From Desulforhopalus sp. (GTDB taxonomy: Bacteria; Desulfobacterota; Desulfobulbia; Desulfobulbales; Desulfocapsaceae): 25,858 bases of DNA. The stretch spans positions 1 through 25,858 of the forward strand of contig JALNVI010000038.1 of NCBI GenBank assembly GCA_023231425.1, given 5' to 3'. The translations under genes and the position numbers were made by a program. Each line of letters begins with the position of its first letter. Positions within the stretch are counted from its first letter, which is position 1. Under the pieces are notes generated by a model. The model had not been told where the DNA came from and made no database searches. It saw only the letters and a list, made by a program, of their open reading frames with translations. Of this stretch, positions 6,207-15,344 are shown piece by piece.

Positions 6207-6835
6207 AACTTCTGCTCCACATCTGCTGTGGCCCCTGCAGTATCTATCCAGTTAAAGTGTTGCGCGAACGAGGCTATGACCTCACCGGCCGCTGGTATAA
6301 TCCAAATATACATCCATGGAAAGAGTATCGCCAGCGCCTTGATACCCTTGAGACTTATGCTGAAAAGATATCCCTGCCGCTTATTGTTGAACGGGATTAT
6401 GGGCTCACTGAATACCTGCGTAAAGTAGTTTTTCATGAGAATGCCAGATGTGCTGTCTGCTATGAAATGCGGTTGGAGGATACGGCCCGTCTCGCCGCTG
6501 AACTCGGCTTTTCCGCTTTCACAACGACCCTCTTCTACAGCAAATATCAGAACCACAAACTGATGAAAGAGATCGGCAGTAAGATGGCTGCGAAGTATGG
6601 TGTGGAGATGCTCTACGAAGATTTCAGTATGGGCTGGCAGGAGGGAATTGACCGCTCCATTGAGGAAGAGATGTATAGACAACCCTACTGTGGTTGTATT
6701 TACAGTGAACAGGAACGTTATGACAACCGCTGGAAAAAACGGCGAAAAAAAGAATTTAAAAGACAACAAGGACTAAAAAATGCTCTCCATGATAGTGATA
6801 GCAACGACAAACAAAGGCAAGTTGCGGGAATTTAA
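6203..6835 (+). CDS. queH: Epoxyqueuosine reductase QueH
   Basis: QueH carries out the last step of queuosine synthesis, reducing epoxyqueuosine to queuosine in the wobble position of GUN-anticodon tRNAs. It is the non-homologous replacement of the cobalamin enzyme QueG. The diagnostic cysteines are present: CCGPC at 8-12, CAVC at 83-86 and YCGC at 162-165, which hold an iron-sulfur cluster and a metal site. WYNPNIHPWKEY and FTTTLFYSKYQNH are conserved family blocks. The 210-residue length includes a basic tail (KKRRKKEFKRQQ and beyond) that runs 56 bases into rdgB. The start overlaps the activator gene (ATGA), so the genes are translationally coupled. Confidence 0.93.
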   Translation: MKLLLHICCGPCSIYPVKVLRERGYDLTGRWYNPNIHPWKEYRQRLDTLETYAEKISLPLIVERDYGLTEYLRKVVFHENARCAVCYEMRLEDTARLAAELGFSAFTTTLFYSKYQNHKLMKEIGSKMAAKYGVEMLYEDFSMGWQEGIDRSIEEEMYRQPYCGCIYSEQERYDNRWKKRRKKEFKRQQGLKNALHDSDSNDKQRQVAGI

Positions 6836-7457
6836 GGATTTGCTGAAAGATTTGAATATTGATATCAAGTCGCTGGATGACTTTGGGCCCATCCCTGAAG
6901 CAATTGAGGATGGCGAAACCTTCGATGACAATGCCTACAAGAAGGCACTGCATACCGCAAAAATACTCGGAATTCCAGCCATTGCCGATGATTCCGGCCT
7001 CGTTGTTGAAGCCTTGAATGGTGAACCGGGGGTCTATTCCGCCCGCTATGCCGGGGAACATGCCACCGATGCTGAAAATCTTGAAAAGCTTCTCGACAGG
7101 CTTAAAGGTGTGAAAAACCGCAAAGCTTCTTTTCAGTGCGTTCTCTCCATTGCCGTACCTGCAGGCGCGGCACTCACTTATGAAGCAAAATGCGATGGTA
7201 TTATCATTGATGAAAAACGGGGTGAGAATGGCTTTGGTTATGATCCGGTCTTTTACTTCGAGGAGTACGGGAAGACTTTTGCCGAAATGACCCTGGAAGA
7301 GAAGGCAAAGGTAAGTCACCGCGGCAAGGCCCTTGCAGAGGTGAAATCAGAAGCTGAAAAAATCAAAAAGTGGCTTGAACAGCGCCTCCTGGAGATGAAA
7401 CCACCGAAGCCGGACCATAATGAATTTATGGATGATGACTGGTCCGGCCAAAAGTAA
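6780..7457 (+). CDS. rdgB: XTP/dITP diphosphatase (Ham1/RdgB family)
   Basis: House-cleaning pyrophosphatase that removes inosine and xanthosine triphosphates from the nucleotide pool. The N-terminal IVIATTNKGKLREF, the ADDSGL acidic block, GVYSARYAGE, GENGFGYDPVF and SHRGKAL are the signature motifs in the correct order. The 225-residue protein has about 20 extra C-terminal residues, rich in Pro and Asp, beyond the usual family end. I chose ATG 6780 because AAGGA lies seven bases before it; an ATG nine bases later is possible. It overlaps the end of queH by 56 bases in another frame. It shares purine-nucleotide hygiene with hpt in the same window, but in a separate transcription unit. Confidence 0.94.
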   Translation: MLSMIVIATTNKGKLREFKDLLKDLNIDIKSLDDFGPIPEAIEDGETFDDNAYKKALHTAKILGIPAIADDSGLVVEALNGEPGVYSARYAGEHATDAENLEKLLDRLKGVKNRKASFQCVLSIAVPAGAALTYEAKCDGIIIDEKRGENGFGYDPVFYFEEYGKTFAEMTLEEKAKVSHRGKALAEVKSEAEKIKKWLEQRLLEMKPPKPDHNEFMDDDWSGQK

Positions 7458-7470
7458 AAAATATTAATTT

Positions 7471-7503
7471 GCGGAGCAGGAGAACAGGTCTCTTCTACTC
7501 CGC
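7471..7503. terminator. Hairpin between the converging rdgB and gpsA genes
   Basis: GCGGAG (7471-7476) pairs with CTCCGC (7498-7503), with further pairing inside (AGGAGA against TCTTCT, imperfect). It overlaps the gpsA stop codon. Read leftward it is followed by an A+T-rich run ending in TTTTTT about ten bases on, so it may end the gyr-gpsA unit. Read rightward there is no good T run. Confidence 0.45.
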
Positions 7504-8514
7504 TTTCAACTCCCGCCCGAGCAGAGAACGTACCGCTTCAAGACACGGTTCGTCTTCATAGAGTATTTTGTAGACTTCCTCAAGAATCGGCATTTCCACC
7601 CCTTCACGGCGGGCAAGATTATAGCCGGAGCGGGTTGTTTTTACCCCTTCGGCTACCATTTTCAGGTCACCAACCACTTCATCCAGTTTTTTTCCCTCTC
7701 CCAGACCAAGCCCCACCGTACGATTACGACTCAGGCTGCCGGTGCAGGTGAGGAGCAAATCACCCATACCGCTGAGTCCAGCGAAAGTTGCAGGATCCGC
7801 CCCCATTTTCACACCGAGGCGCTGAATTTCAGCCAGTCCACGGGTAATAAGTGCCGCTCTGGCATTGAGACCACACTTCAACCCGTCACACATTCCTGTG
7901 GCGATGGCTATCACGTTTTTCAACGCTCCAGAGAGCTCCAGTCCCAGCACGTCCACACTGGTATAGGCACGGAAAAATGAGGTGCCGAAGAGCTTTTGCT
8001 GCTCCTGTGCCACATAAATATCCGCAAAACCGATAGAAACCGCTGTCGGCAACTTTTTTGCCACCTCCAGCGCAAAAGAGGGACCAGAGAGTACACCTAC
8101 CGGAATATCTCCGGAATATCCACTCTCTGTCAGCACTGAAACAATAACCTGACTCATGGTCTGCAGGGTCTCGTTTTCAATACCTTTTATAGCAGAAATA
8201 ATCCGTACTCCGGGACGCAGAGATGCAACCATCTGCCTGAAAACCTCACGACAGCTTTGTGACGGCACCACCATCACCACAGTGTGCGCCCTGGAAACAG
8301 CCCTGGCCAGATCACTCTCCACATGGAGAGTCTTCGGAAAGGGAAAACCGGGCAGGTAAACCCGGTTTTCCCTCTCACTGCGCAGAGCCTCTACATGAGC
8401 CTTTCTATGGCCCCACAGAGCAACATTCAAACTTTTACTGGCAAGGAGCAGCGCAAGGGCTGTTCCCCACGATCCTGCACCTATTACAGCTATATCAGAG
8501 GTTTTCTCAACCAT
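7495..8514 (-). CDS. gpsA: NAD(P)-dependent glycerol-3-phosphate dehydrogenase
   Basis: GpsA reduces dihydroxyacetone phosphate to sn-glycerol 3-phosphate, the backbone for phospholipids. The Rossmann motif GAGSWGTALALLLA begins at residue 12. Further family blocks are GHRKAHVEAL, VMVVPSQ, LSGPSFALEVA, the catalytic region LSGALKNVIAIATGMCDGL, the helix GLNARAALITRGLAEI, and GLSGMGDLLLTCTGSLSRNR. At 339 residues it is of normal size. The ATG at 8512-8514 shares one base with the gyrA stop (TAATG), so its translation is probably coupled to gyrA. Confidence 0.96.
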   Translation of the reverse strand: MVEKTSDIAVIGAGSWGTALALLLASKSLNVALWGHRKAHVEALRSERENRVYLPGFPFPKTLHVESDLARAVSRAHTVVMVVPSQSCREVFRQMVASLRPGVRIISAIKGIENETLQTMSQVIVSVLTESGYSGDIPVGVLSGPSFALEVAKKLPTAVSIGFADIYVAQEQQKLFGTSFFRAYTSVDVLGLELSGALKNVIAIATGMCDGLKCGLNARAALITRGLAEIQRLGVKMGADPATFAGLSGMGDLLLTCTGSLSRNRTVGLGLGEGKKLDEVVGDLKMVAEGVKTTRSGYNLARREGVEMPILEEVYKILYEDEPCLEAVRSLLGRELKAE

Positions 8515-11093
8515 TATTGGTCTCCGTCGTCACCATCACCCGGTTCTAAAGCTGGAGAAGCATCCGTTTCAGAACCGTTATCAGTATCGTCTGACTGCTG
8601 TTCCTCAGCTTCTGCAGTAGAAATTTCATTATCCTCTTCATTCTCTTTTTGCACTGTATCAAAACTGACCACTTTTTCGTCGTCACCAAGGTTAATCAGT
8701 CGAACACCCTGAGTTGCCCTTCCAATAACTCGTACAGAGTCAAGATTCATGCGAATCATCTTACCGGAATCAGCGATGATAATGATTTGATCATCATCGC
8801 TCACCTGGGTGGCACCGATTACGTCACCATTACGTTCCGATTCAGCAATTCCTTTAATTCCCTTACCGCCGCGTCCCTGCACACGATACTCTGCCACCGG
8901 TGAACGCTTGCCGAAACCGTTGGCGGTAACAATAAGAACAGAATTCTGAGAATTGATAACGATGGCACTCACCACCTCATCATCTTCAGCGAGGCGAATT
9001 CCCCGTACACCTGCGGCCGTACGTCCCATGGTGCGGACATCATTTTCATCGAAGTGAATACTCTTTCCCTTTTTGGTCACCAGCAGCACAGTATCGTTAC
9101 CATTGAGGATATGGGCGGCGATTATTTCGTCCCCTTCATTGATAGTAAGTGCCCGCTTGCCGCGGGAGAGCGGTCGTGCAAACTCCTGCAGACTGGTTTT
9201 CTTGATTCGTCCTGACCTGGTCACCATGAGAATGGTCTTGGCGTTGCTCTCATCCTCAAAGGTGGCAATCGGCAGCACCGCAGCCAATTTTTCATTCTCT
9301 TCAAGATTAAGCAGATTAACAATGGCCTTGCCCCGCGCCACGCGACCTGCCTGCGGCAGCTGATACACCTTGCGCCAGAAAACCTTGCCGAAGCTGGTAA
9401 AGAAGAGGAATATATCCAGTGTGGAAGCCACATAAAGACTGGATACAAAATCTTCCTCCAATGCCTTCACCGCCGTAACGCCTTTGCCACCACGGTTCTG
9501 CGCCCGATAGAGTGACAACGGGTTACGTTTGATATACCCGGTATAAGTTATGGTCACTGCCATATCCTCAGGGGTAATAAGATCTTCCGGTAGAATATCA
9601 TCGGTGGCGTCGACAATCTCAGTACGTCGGTCATCACCGTAGGTTTCTCTGAGCTCAGTAAATTCATCCTTAATGATATTCATCACCATTACTTCACTGC
9701 CGAGAATTTCACGCAGCCGGTCAATCTCCTTTTTAATTTCCGTGTATTCCAGCATTATCTTTTCGCGTTCAAGACCGGTGAGACGCTGCAGGCGCATGTC
9801 GAGAATAGTCTGAGCCTGGATATCACTCAGTTCAAATCGCTGAATCAACCCTTCTTTGGCCTCCTGCGGATTAGCAGAATCACGGATGAGATGCACTACA
9901 TCATCGAGGTTGTTCAGTGCAATAACCAGACCTTCGAGAATATGGGCTCGCTCTTCAGCCTTGCGTAATTCGAAAGCGGTGCGGCGATATATCACCACCT
10001 TGCGGTGGATAACGAAGTGTTCAAGAATCTCTTTGAGGTTAAGGACCTCCGGCTTGTTGTTGACGATGGCCAGCAGGATGATACCAAAGCTCTTTTGCAT
10101 CATGGTGTTGGTGAAGAGCTGGTTGAGTACAACCTCGGAATATTCATCCTTTTTAAGGTCAATGGCAATGCGCAGTCCACGGCGATCTGATTCATCGCGC
10201 ACATCGGAAATGGCCTCAATTTTTTTATCTTTGGCCAGTTCAGAGATTTTTTGTACCAGATTAGCCTTATTTACCTGGTAGGGAATCTCGGTGACGATGA
10301 TCGCCTCCCGCTTGCCATCCTTACTCTTTTCCACATGGGTATTCGCCCGCATGATTATAACCCCGCGACCCGTTTCATAGGCCTCACGGATACCATTGCG
10401 GCCGCAGATCTGGCCACCGGTGGGGAAGTCCGGTCCGGTAATGATTCCCATCAAATCATGTACGGTGAGGTTAGAGTTATCGATCAGGGCAATGAGAGCA
10501 TCAAGCACCTCGGTAATGTTGTGCGGCGGAATGTTAGTCGCCATGCCAACCGCAATCCCCGTCGAACCGTTGATCAACAGGTTAGGAATTTTGGTGGGCA
10601 TAACTGACGGCTCCTGCAGGGAGCTGTCGTAGTTGGGAATCCAATCCACTGTTTCCTTGTCCAGATCGGCAATAATCTCTCGGTCAATCCGGGTCATTCG
10701 AGCTTCGGTATAACGCATGGCAGCAGCTGAATCGCCGTCCATGGAACCAAAGTTCCCCTGGCCATCCACCAGCGGGTAGCGCATGGAAAAATCCTGCGCC
10801 ATACGTACGATAGTGTCGTAGGCTGCAGTATCACCGTGGGGATGATACTTACCAATGATATCACCGACGATACGCGCCGATTTAACATAGGAACGGTTAA
10901 AGGAGACACCAAGCTCGCGCATGGCGAAGATCGAGCGCCGGTGAACCGGCTTCATCCCATCGCGCACATCGGGTAGAGCCCGACCAACAATGACGCTCAT
11001 TGCGTATTCGAGATAAGATTTCTGCAACTCTTTCTCGACGGAAATTCTAGGAAACTTTTCAGCTTCCATATCGTTATTTTCTGTATCTGTCAT
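8514..11093 (-). CDS. gyrA: DNA gyrase subunit A
   Basis: GyrA cuts and rejoins the DNA gate of gyrase, which introduces negative supercoils. The winged-helix domain holds the catalytic Tyr128 in AAAMRYTEARM. The quinolone-pocket helix reads HPHGDTAAYDT; Thr89 stands where E. coli has Ser83, and Asp93 matches Asp87, so neither known acidic contact is lost. A long coiled coil and the C-terminal beta-pinwheel follow, with a GyrA box QNRGGKG (532-538, usual consensus QRRGGKG), which marks it as gyrase rather than topoisomerase IV. The last 45 residues form a very acidic tail (runs of Asp, Glu and Ser), as in several Gram-negative GyrA proteins. It lies 103 bases after gyrB. A TTTTCTC/GAGAAAA hairpin in that gap might tune expression. 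Confidence 0.98.
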   Translation of the reverse strand: MTDTENNDMEAEKFPRISVEKELQKSYLEYAMSVIVGRALPDVRDGMKPVHRRSIFAMRELGVSFNRSYVKSARIVGDIIGKYHPHGDTAAYDTIVRMAQDFSMRYPLVDGQGNFGSMDGDSAAAMRYTEARMTRIDREIIADLDKETVDWIPNYDSSLQEPSVMPTKIPNLLINGSTGIAVGMATNIPPHNITEVLDALIALIDNSNLTVHDLMGIITGPDFPTGGQICGRNGIREAYETGRGVIIMRANTHVEKSKDGKREAIIVTEIPYQVNKANLVQKISELAKDKKIEAISDVRDESDRRGLRIAIDLKKDEYSEVVLNQLFTNTMMQKSFGIILLAIVNNKPEVLNLKEILEHFVIHRKVVIYRRTAFELRKAEERAHILEGLVIALNNLDDVVHLIRDSANPQEAKEGLIQRFELSDIQAQTILDMRLQRLTGLEREKIMLEYTEIKKEIDRLREILGSEVMVMNIIKDEFTELRETYGDDRRTEIVDATDDILPEDLITPEDMAVTITYTGYIKRNPLSLYRAQNRGGKGVTAVKALEEDFVSSLYVASTLDIFLFFTSFGKVFWRKVYQLPQAGRVARGKAIVNLLNLEENEKLAAVLPIATFEDESNAKTILMVTRSGRIKKTSLQEFARPLSRGKRALTINEGDEIIAAHILNGNDTVLLVTKKGKSIHFDENDVRTMGRTAAGVRGIRLAEDDEVVSAIVINSQNSVLIVTANGFGKRSPVAEYRVQGRGGKGIKGIAESERNGDVIGATQVSDDDQIIIIADSGKMIRMNLDSVRVIGRATQGVRLINLGDDEKVVSFDTVQKENEEDNEISTAEAEEQQSDDTDNGSETDASPALEPGDGDDGDQ

Positions 11094-11196
11094 GGTTTTT
11101 TATCTTTTATAAGACTTTATAACTCCGCTGTATTTCAGATTTGCGAAGTAAGAAAAACGGTTTTTTCTCTTTCAATTGAGAAAAGGCCGCCGCTTT

Positions 11197-13632
11197 TCAG
11201 ATATCAAGGTCTGTTACCTCGAGGGCATGTTCCTGGATAAACGCGCGGCGTGGTTCCACTTTGTCGCCCATCAGGGTTACAAAAATATCATCGGCCTGTT
11301 CAGCGTCGTCGATCTGTACCTGCAGCATGGAACGGTGTTCCGGGTTCATGGTCGTATCCCAGAGTTGTTCCGGATTCATCTCACCGAGACCTTTATAGCG
11401 CTGCAGGTTGCTTCCCTTGAAGCTCTCGTCGCGGATTACGTTAATAAGCTCCTGCCAGCTGGCTGCGCTTCGCTCCTCCCCAACTTCTCCCTTATTAACG
11501 GTGGAGAGAACAAATTTTGCAGTAAGATAGGGTTTTATATCATCAAAGAAATTCAGTGCACTGCGGTATTCGGCAATCAACGGTATACGCGGACCGACGG
11601 TCATCATGATCTGAACCTTACCGCGAATAGCAACGTTAAACTCGTAACAGTCTTCCCGCCACGGGCAATTTTTTACATCACTGAGAATAAGTTTATCAGT
11701 GTCAAGTTTTGCCTTCAGACCCCGTACCCACTCATCATCCCTGAACTGGTCAGCAGAACGAATGTTGTTATCCAGCAGGAAGTAGAGCATGTCATCCCAG
11801 ACATTCATGCGATTCATGAAGGCAGTGATACGCTGATAAATAGAAAGGTGTTCAAGGAGATGGATGAATTTTTCACCCGTTATATCCTGCATATCACCGT
11901 TTATTTCTGCTTTGAGCTGATAGTTTTTGCTCGCTTCGGTAAAAAGATAATTGTTGAGTTCACTGTCATTCAGAAAGTAGCGTTCCTGCTTACCCTTTCC
12001 TAATCGATAAAGCGGTGGCTGGGCAATGTAGACGTAACCGGCCTCCAGCAGCGGGGTCATCTGACGGTAGAAGAAAGTAAGCAGCAGGGTACGAATATGT
12101 GCCCCGTCCACATCGGCATCAGTCATAATGATAACTTTGTGGTAACGGAGTTTTTTTTGATCAAAATCTTCTTTACCTATACCGCAGCCAAGGGCACTTA
12201 TAAGATGTTTAATCTCGTCACTGGAGAGGATTCGGTCAAAACGAGCCTTCTCCACGTTGAGGATCTTGCCTTTCAGCGGCAGAATGGCCTGATTGGTACG
12301 ATCACGACCCTGTTTGGCAGAACCACCGGCGGAATCACCTTCCACTATGAATATTTCACGTTTCGCCGGGTCCTTCTCCTGACATTCGGCAAGTTTTCCT
12401 GCCATCATCAAGCTGGTTGAACCCTTCTTGCGGGAGAGGTCCCGTGCACGCTTTGCTGCCTCACGAGCACGGGCTGCGTCAACCACCTTGGAGAGAATTT
12501 TTTTAGCAATTGCCGGATTTTGTTCGAGGAAAACGGTCAGTTTGTCACCGCATATATTTTCCACGATCGATTTAACCTCACTGTTGCCCAGCTTGGTTTT
12601 CGTTTGCCCTTCGAACTGCGGATTGGGTACATGTACAGATATAACACAGGTCAGCCCCTCTCGAATATCATCGCCGCCCATTTTTTCTCGCATGTTTTTG
12701 GGAATAATGTCGTCGTTGGCGTAACGATTAAGGCAGCGGGTAAGTGCAGCACGAAAGCCCGCTACGTGACTGCCACCTTCACGGGTATTGATATTGTTAA
12801 CGAAGGAAAAAAGACGTTCGTTATAGCCGTCATAGTGCTGCATGCAGATCTCTACCTCCACGTTATCCTTTTCGCCGCTTAGATATATGGGATCAGGGAA
12901 AACGGGAGTCCGTTTACGGTTAAGCCACTCAACGTAGGAGACAATGCCTCCCTCAGCGTGGAATTTATCCTGCTCACCGCTGCGTTCATCTTTCAAAGAG
13001 ATCTTCAGACCTTTATTGAGAAAACTCAGCTCACGGAGACGGTTTTTCACTATCTCGTAGTTGTAGACCGTGGTCTGAGTGAAGATCTCCGGGTCAGCCT
13101 TGAAACGGATGATGGTACCGGTATGCTGACTCTCTCCGATAACCTCAAGCTCACTGGCCTTTTTGCCATATTGGTAACTCTGCCTGTAAGCCTTGCCGTT
13201 ACGATGTATCTCAGCAATGGTTTCACTGGAAAGGGCATTGACCACCGAAATTCCGACACCATGCAAACCGCCGGAGACTTTGTAGCTGCTGTGGTCAAAT
13301 TTACCACCGGCGTGCAGGGTGGTCATAACCAGTTCCAGCGCCGTCATGTTCTCGGTGGGGTGTTTATCTACCGGTATTCCTCGACCATCGTCCTCCACGG
13401 ACACGGTATTATCTTCGTGGATAGTTACACTTATTTTGGAGCAATAGCCCGCCAGAGCCTCATCTATACTGTTGTCGACAATCTCCCAGATAAGGTGATG
13501 CAAACCTTCTTCTGAGGTATTGCCGATATACATTGAGGGACGTTTGCGTACAGCCTCAAGTCCTTCAAGAACCTGAATCTGATCGGCATCATAATGGCCC
13601 GTAGGCACATCGTTTTCTTTTGGGTCAGTCAC
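11197..13632 (-). CDS. gyrB: DNA gyrase subunit B
   Basis: The ATPase and TOPRIM subunit of gyrase, 811 residues. The GHKL ATPase start is seen in LEGLEAVRKRPSMYIG (23-38) and IVDNSIDEALAGYC. The ATP-lid region GGLHGVGISVVNALS and the transducer region follow. The TOPRIM domain has EGDSAGGSAKQGRDR (from about 430) and TDADVDGAHIRTLL (from about 503) for magnesium binding. The extra insert of about 170 residues between TOPRIM and the tail is present, which is the Gram-negative form. The tail carries QRYKGLGEMNPEQLWDTTM. It sits between dnaN (71-base gap) and gyrA without recF, which often lies between dnaN and gyrB. Confidence 0.98.
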   Translation of the reverse strand: MTDPKENDVPTGHYDADQIQVLEGLEAVRKRPSMYIGNTSEEGLHHLIWEIVDNSIDEALAGYCSKISVTIHEDNTVSVEDDGRGIPVDKHPTENMTALELVMTTLHAGGKFDHSSYKVSGGLHGVGISVVNALSSETIAEIHRNGKAYRQSYQYGKKASELEVIGESQHTGTIIRFKADPEIFTQTTVYNYEIVKNRLRELSFLNKGLKISLKDERSGEQDKFHAEGGIVSYVEWLNRKRTPVFPDPIYLSGEKDNVEVEICMQHYDGYNERLFSFVNNINTREGGSHVAGFRAALTRCLNRYANDDIIPKNMREKMGGDDIREGLTCVISVHVPNPQFEGQTKTKLGNSEVKSIVENICGDKLTVFLEQNPAIAKKILSKVVDAARAREAAKRARDLSRKKGSTSLMMAGKLAECQEKDPAKREIFIVEGDSAGGSAKQGRDRTNQAILPLKGKILNVEKARFDRILSSDEIKHLISALGCGIGKEDFDQKKLRYHKVIIMTDADVDGAHIRTLLLTFFYRQMTPLLEAGYVYIAQPPLYRLGKGKQERYFLNDSELNNYLFTEASKNYQLKAEINGDMQDITGEKFIHLLEHLSIYQRITAFMNRMNVWDDMLYFLLDNNIRSADQFRDDEWVRGLKAKLDTDKLILSDVKNCPWREDCYEFNVAIRGKVQIMMTVGPRIPLIAEYRSALNFFDDIKPYLTAKFVLSTVNKGEVGEERSAASWQELINVIRDESFKGSNLQRYKGLGEMNPEQLWDTTMNPEHRSMLQVQIDDAEQADDIFVTLMGDKVEPRRAFIQEHALEVTDLDI

Positions 13633-13703
13633 GGTTGTTTCCTTTCGTTGATCCCTTGTTTATGAAGCTTGTACAGCTCTTTGCGTCTTTGTGGAGTCGA
13701 AAA

Positions 13704-14834
13704 TCAAAGATGCATGGGCATAATGATACTGGTGAAACCCTGATCCTCATCAGAATTGAGCAGACAGGGGCTGGCATCTGAATTGACATAAACATTAACG
13801 ATTTCACCCTCCATAACCTGCAGAGTTTCAATGAAATAGCGACAGTTGAAACCGAGTTTCAGAGGTTGTCCGTTATATTCTACGCTCATCTCATCACGGG
13901 CGTTTCCGAGTTCGACGTTTTGGGAGGAGAGTATCATGTGATCACTTTCCAGCTCGAAGGAGATCGTATGAAAAAGATCTTCAGTGAAGAGGTTTATCCT
14001 TTTCAGGGATTCAAGGAAGGGCTGGCGGCGGATTTTCATGCAGTATGTTTGATTAACCGCATCTATTATCGCCTTGTAATTGGGGAATTCTCCATCTTTG
14101 AGCCGGATTATCATGGTGGCGTTATCGTCTTTGAGAATGATTTTTTTGTCTTCCAGTGCGATCTCAAAGCTGTCATGGGCATCACAAAACTTTTTCCATT
14201 CCTGAACTCCTTTTTTAGGAATCAGGGTGGTCTCTCCCGGCTGCAGATTATCAAGACTGTCAGGGATATCCTTTTCCATGACGGTGAGACGGTGACCATC
14301 AGAGGAAATCATCTTCAATTTTGTTTTGTCGTCGACAACCTCTTTGCGTAACAGGACGGATGTCAGGGTGTAGACGCTTTCCTGTTCACCGGCGATCGAA
14401 TAGATCGTTTTCTCTATGAGTTCCTGGAAGATGTAACTCTCTATGGAAACAAAATTATCTTCGTCGTATTCGGGAAATTGAGGAAATTCATTTCCGGGCA
14501 TGCCAGCGAGGTTGTAGCTGCTTTGTCCGGTGACAATATGGACCCAGCTGTTCTCTTTTTCTTCTATGGTAATACTGTCTGGTCCCGATTCGCGGACTAT
14601 TTCGAACACTTTTTTGGCGGGGATAGTAATCGTCCCTTCTTCCTCGATTTTTGCCGGGATGATTATACGGAGGGCTATCTCCATATCTGTTCCGGTAAGG
14701 ATGAGTCCATCGTTGCTTGTTTCTATGAGGACATTAAGCAGGATGGCCAAAGTTCCTTTCTTACTGGTGATGTTCTGCAGGCTGTTGAGGCCCTCGTAGA
14801 AGTGATCTCTTTCGACGGTACATTTCAGTGCCAT
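13704..14834 (-). CDS. dnaN: DNA polymerase III beta subunit (sliding clamp)
   Basis: DnaN forms the ring-shaped clamp that tethers DNA polymerase III and other partners to DNA. The 376-residue protein starts MALKCTVERDHFYEGL and includes the conserved blocks LAILLNVLIE, GTITIPAKKVFEIVRE, LAGMPGNEFPQFPE, SSDGHRLTVMEKD and the end MPMHL (usual family end MPMRL). An AGAGGAGA ribosome site lies just before the ATG. It is the first gene of the leftward dnaN-gyrB-gyrA-gpsA block. The 510 bases upstream carry DnaA-box-like sites. dnaA itself, usually next to dnaN, is not in this window. Confidence 0.97.
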   Translation of the reverse strand: MALKCTVERDHFYEGLNSLQNITSKKGTLAILLNVLIETSNDGLILTGTDMEIALRIIIPAKIEEEGTITIPAKKVFEIVRESGPDSITIEEKENSWVHIVTGQSSYNLAGMPGNEFPQFPEYDEDNFVSIESYIFQELIEKTIYSIAGEQESVYTLTSVLLRKEVVDDKTKLKMISSDGHRLTVMEKDIPDSLDNLQPGETTLIPKKGVQEWKKFCDAHDSFEIALEDKKIILKDDNATMIIRLKDGEFPNYKAIIDAVNQTYCMKIRRQPFLESLKRINLFTEDLFHTISFELESDHMILSSQNVELGNARDEMSVEYNGQPLKLGFNCRYFIETLQVMEGEIVNVYVNSDASPCLLNSDEDQGFTSIIMPMHL

Positions 14835-14962
14835 GATTCTCCTCTTATTATATGTTTTTAGGTTATTTTTATTAGTGGGGTTGATAGTGTTGAAAAGCTT
14901 TTATCTCTTTGTTTTTCTGTTTATTTTAACAAACATTAGTATCGTAAAAAACGCCTCTTTTT

Positions 14963-14984
14963 TGTGTAAAAAAAGTTTTCCACA
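14963..14984. promoter_or_regulatory. Two adjacent, oppositely oriented DnaA-box-like sites
   Basis: TGTGTAAAA (14963-14971, the complement of TTTTACACA) and TTTTCCACA (14976-14984) are separated by four bases and each fits TTWTNCACA. They face each other about 130-150 bases upstream of dnaN, so DnaA could act here on dnaN transcription or on replication initiation. Confidence 0.5.
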
Positions 14985-15080
14985 GGTTTGTTGACAGAGT
15001 TATCGTATATTTTTCCTCACAATGTTGACAGAAGCTCTCTTAGAACTCTTGAAAAGGTGTAGGTTTGTTGTGGGAAGAGA

Positions 15081-15089
15081 TGTGGAAAA
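15081..15089 (-). promoter_or_regulatory. DnaA-box-like site
   Basis: TGTGGAAAA is the complement of TTTTCCACA, the same 9-mer as the site at 14976 but inverted, about 100 bases further from dnaN. Confidence 0.45.
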
Positions 15090-15344
15090 GTGAATATCCC
15101 TGCATAACTTCGATATTCTTGACCTGCAGAGAGCAGTGTTCATTCTGACTGCGGAGATCTTTAAAAGCATCTAAGATCTATATTCCTGATATTACGATGA
15201 AAAACGAATATAATGAGCCTTGTTTTCCAGCTGTTGAAGATATGGTTTTCAAGATCTCTTTTTTAGAGAGAAAAATAACGTTTATTATATAACAAATTGT
15301 TCAAAAATTCAAGTTTTTAAGGGTTCTGAGAGGGAGAAGGAATA

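Larger units (their letters stand above)
14835..15344. other. Gene-free A+T-rich region upstream of dnaN; candidate oriC or DnaA-regulated promoter region
   Basis: A 510-base gap between divergent dnaN and the hydrolase gene contains no convincing gene. It holds three matches to the relaxed DnaA box TTWTNCACA (14963-14971 minus, 14976-14984 plus, 15081-15089 minus) and A+T-rich stretches suited to unwinding, notably about 15255-15325 (TTTATTATATAACAAATTG). Location beside dnaN-gyrB and within 13 kb of parS supports an origin-proximal position. Only three boxes, none the perfect TTATCCACA, and no dnaA gene keep the call tentative. Confidence 0.4.

Noticed and set aside
11176..12003. Long open frame opposite gyrB on the plus strand
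   Set aside because: It lies entirely within or over the strongly conserved gyrB and has no recognisable motifs; it is a shadow of the coding strand.
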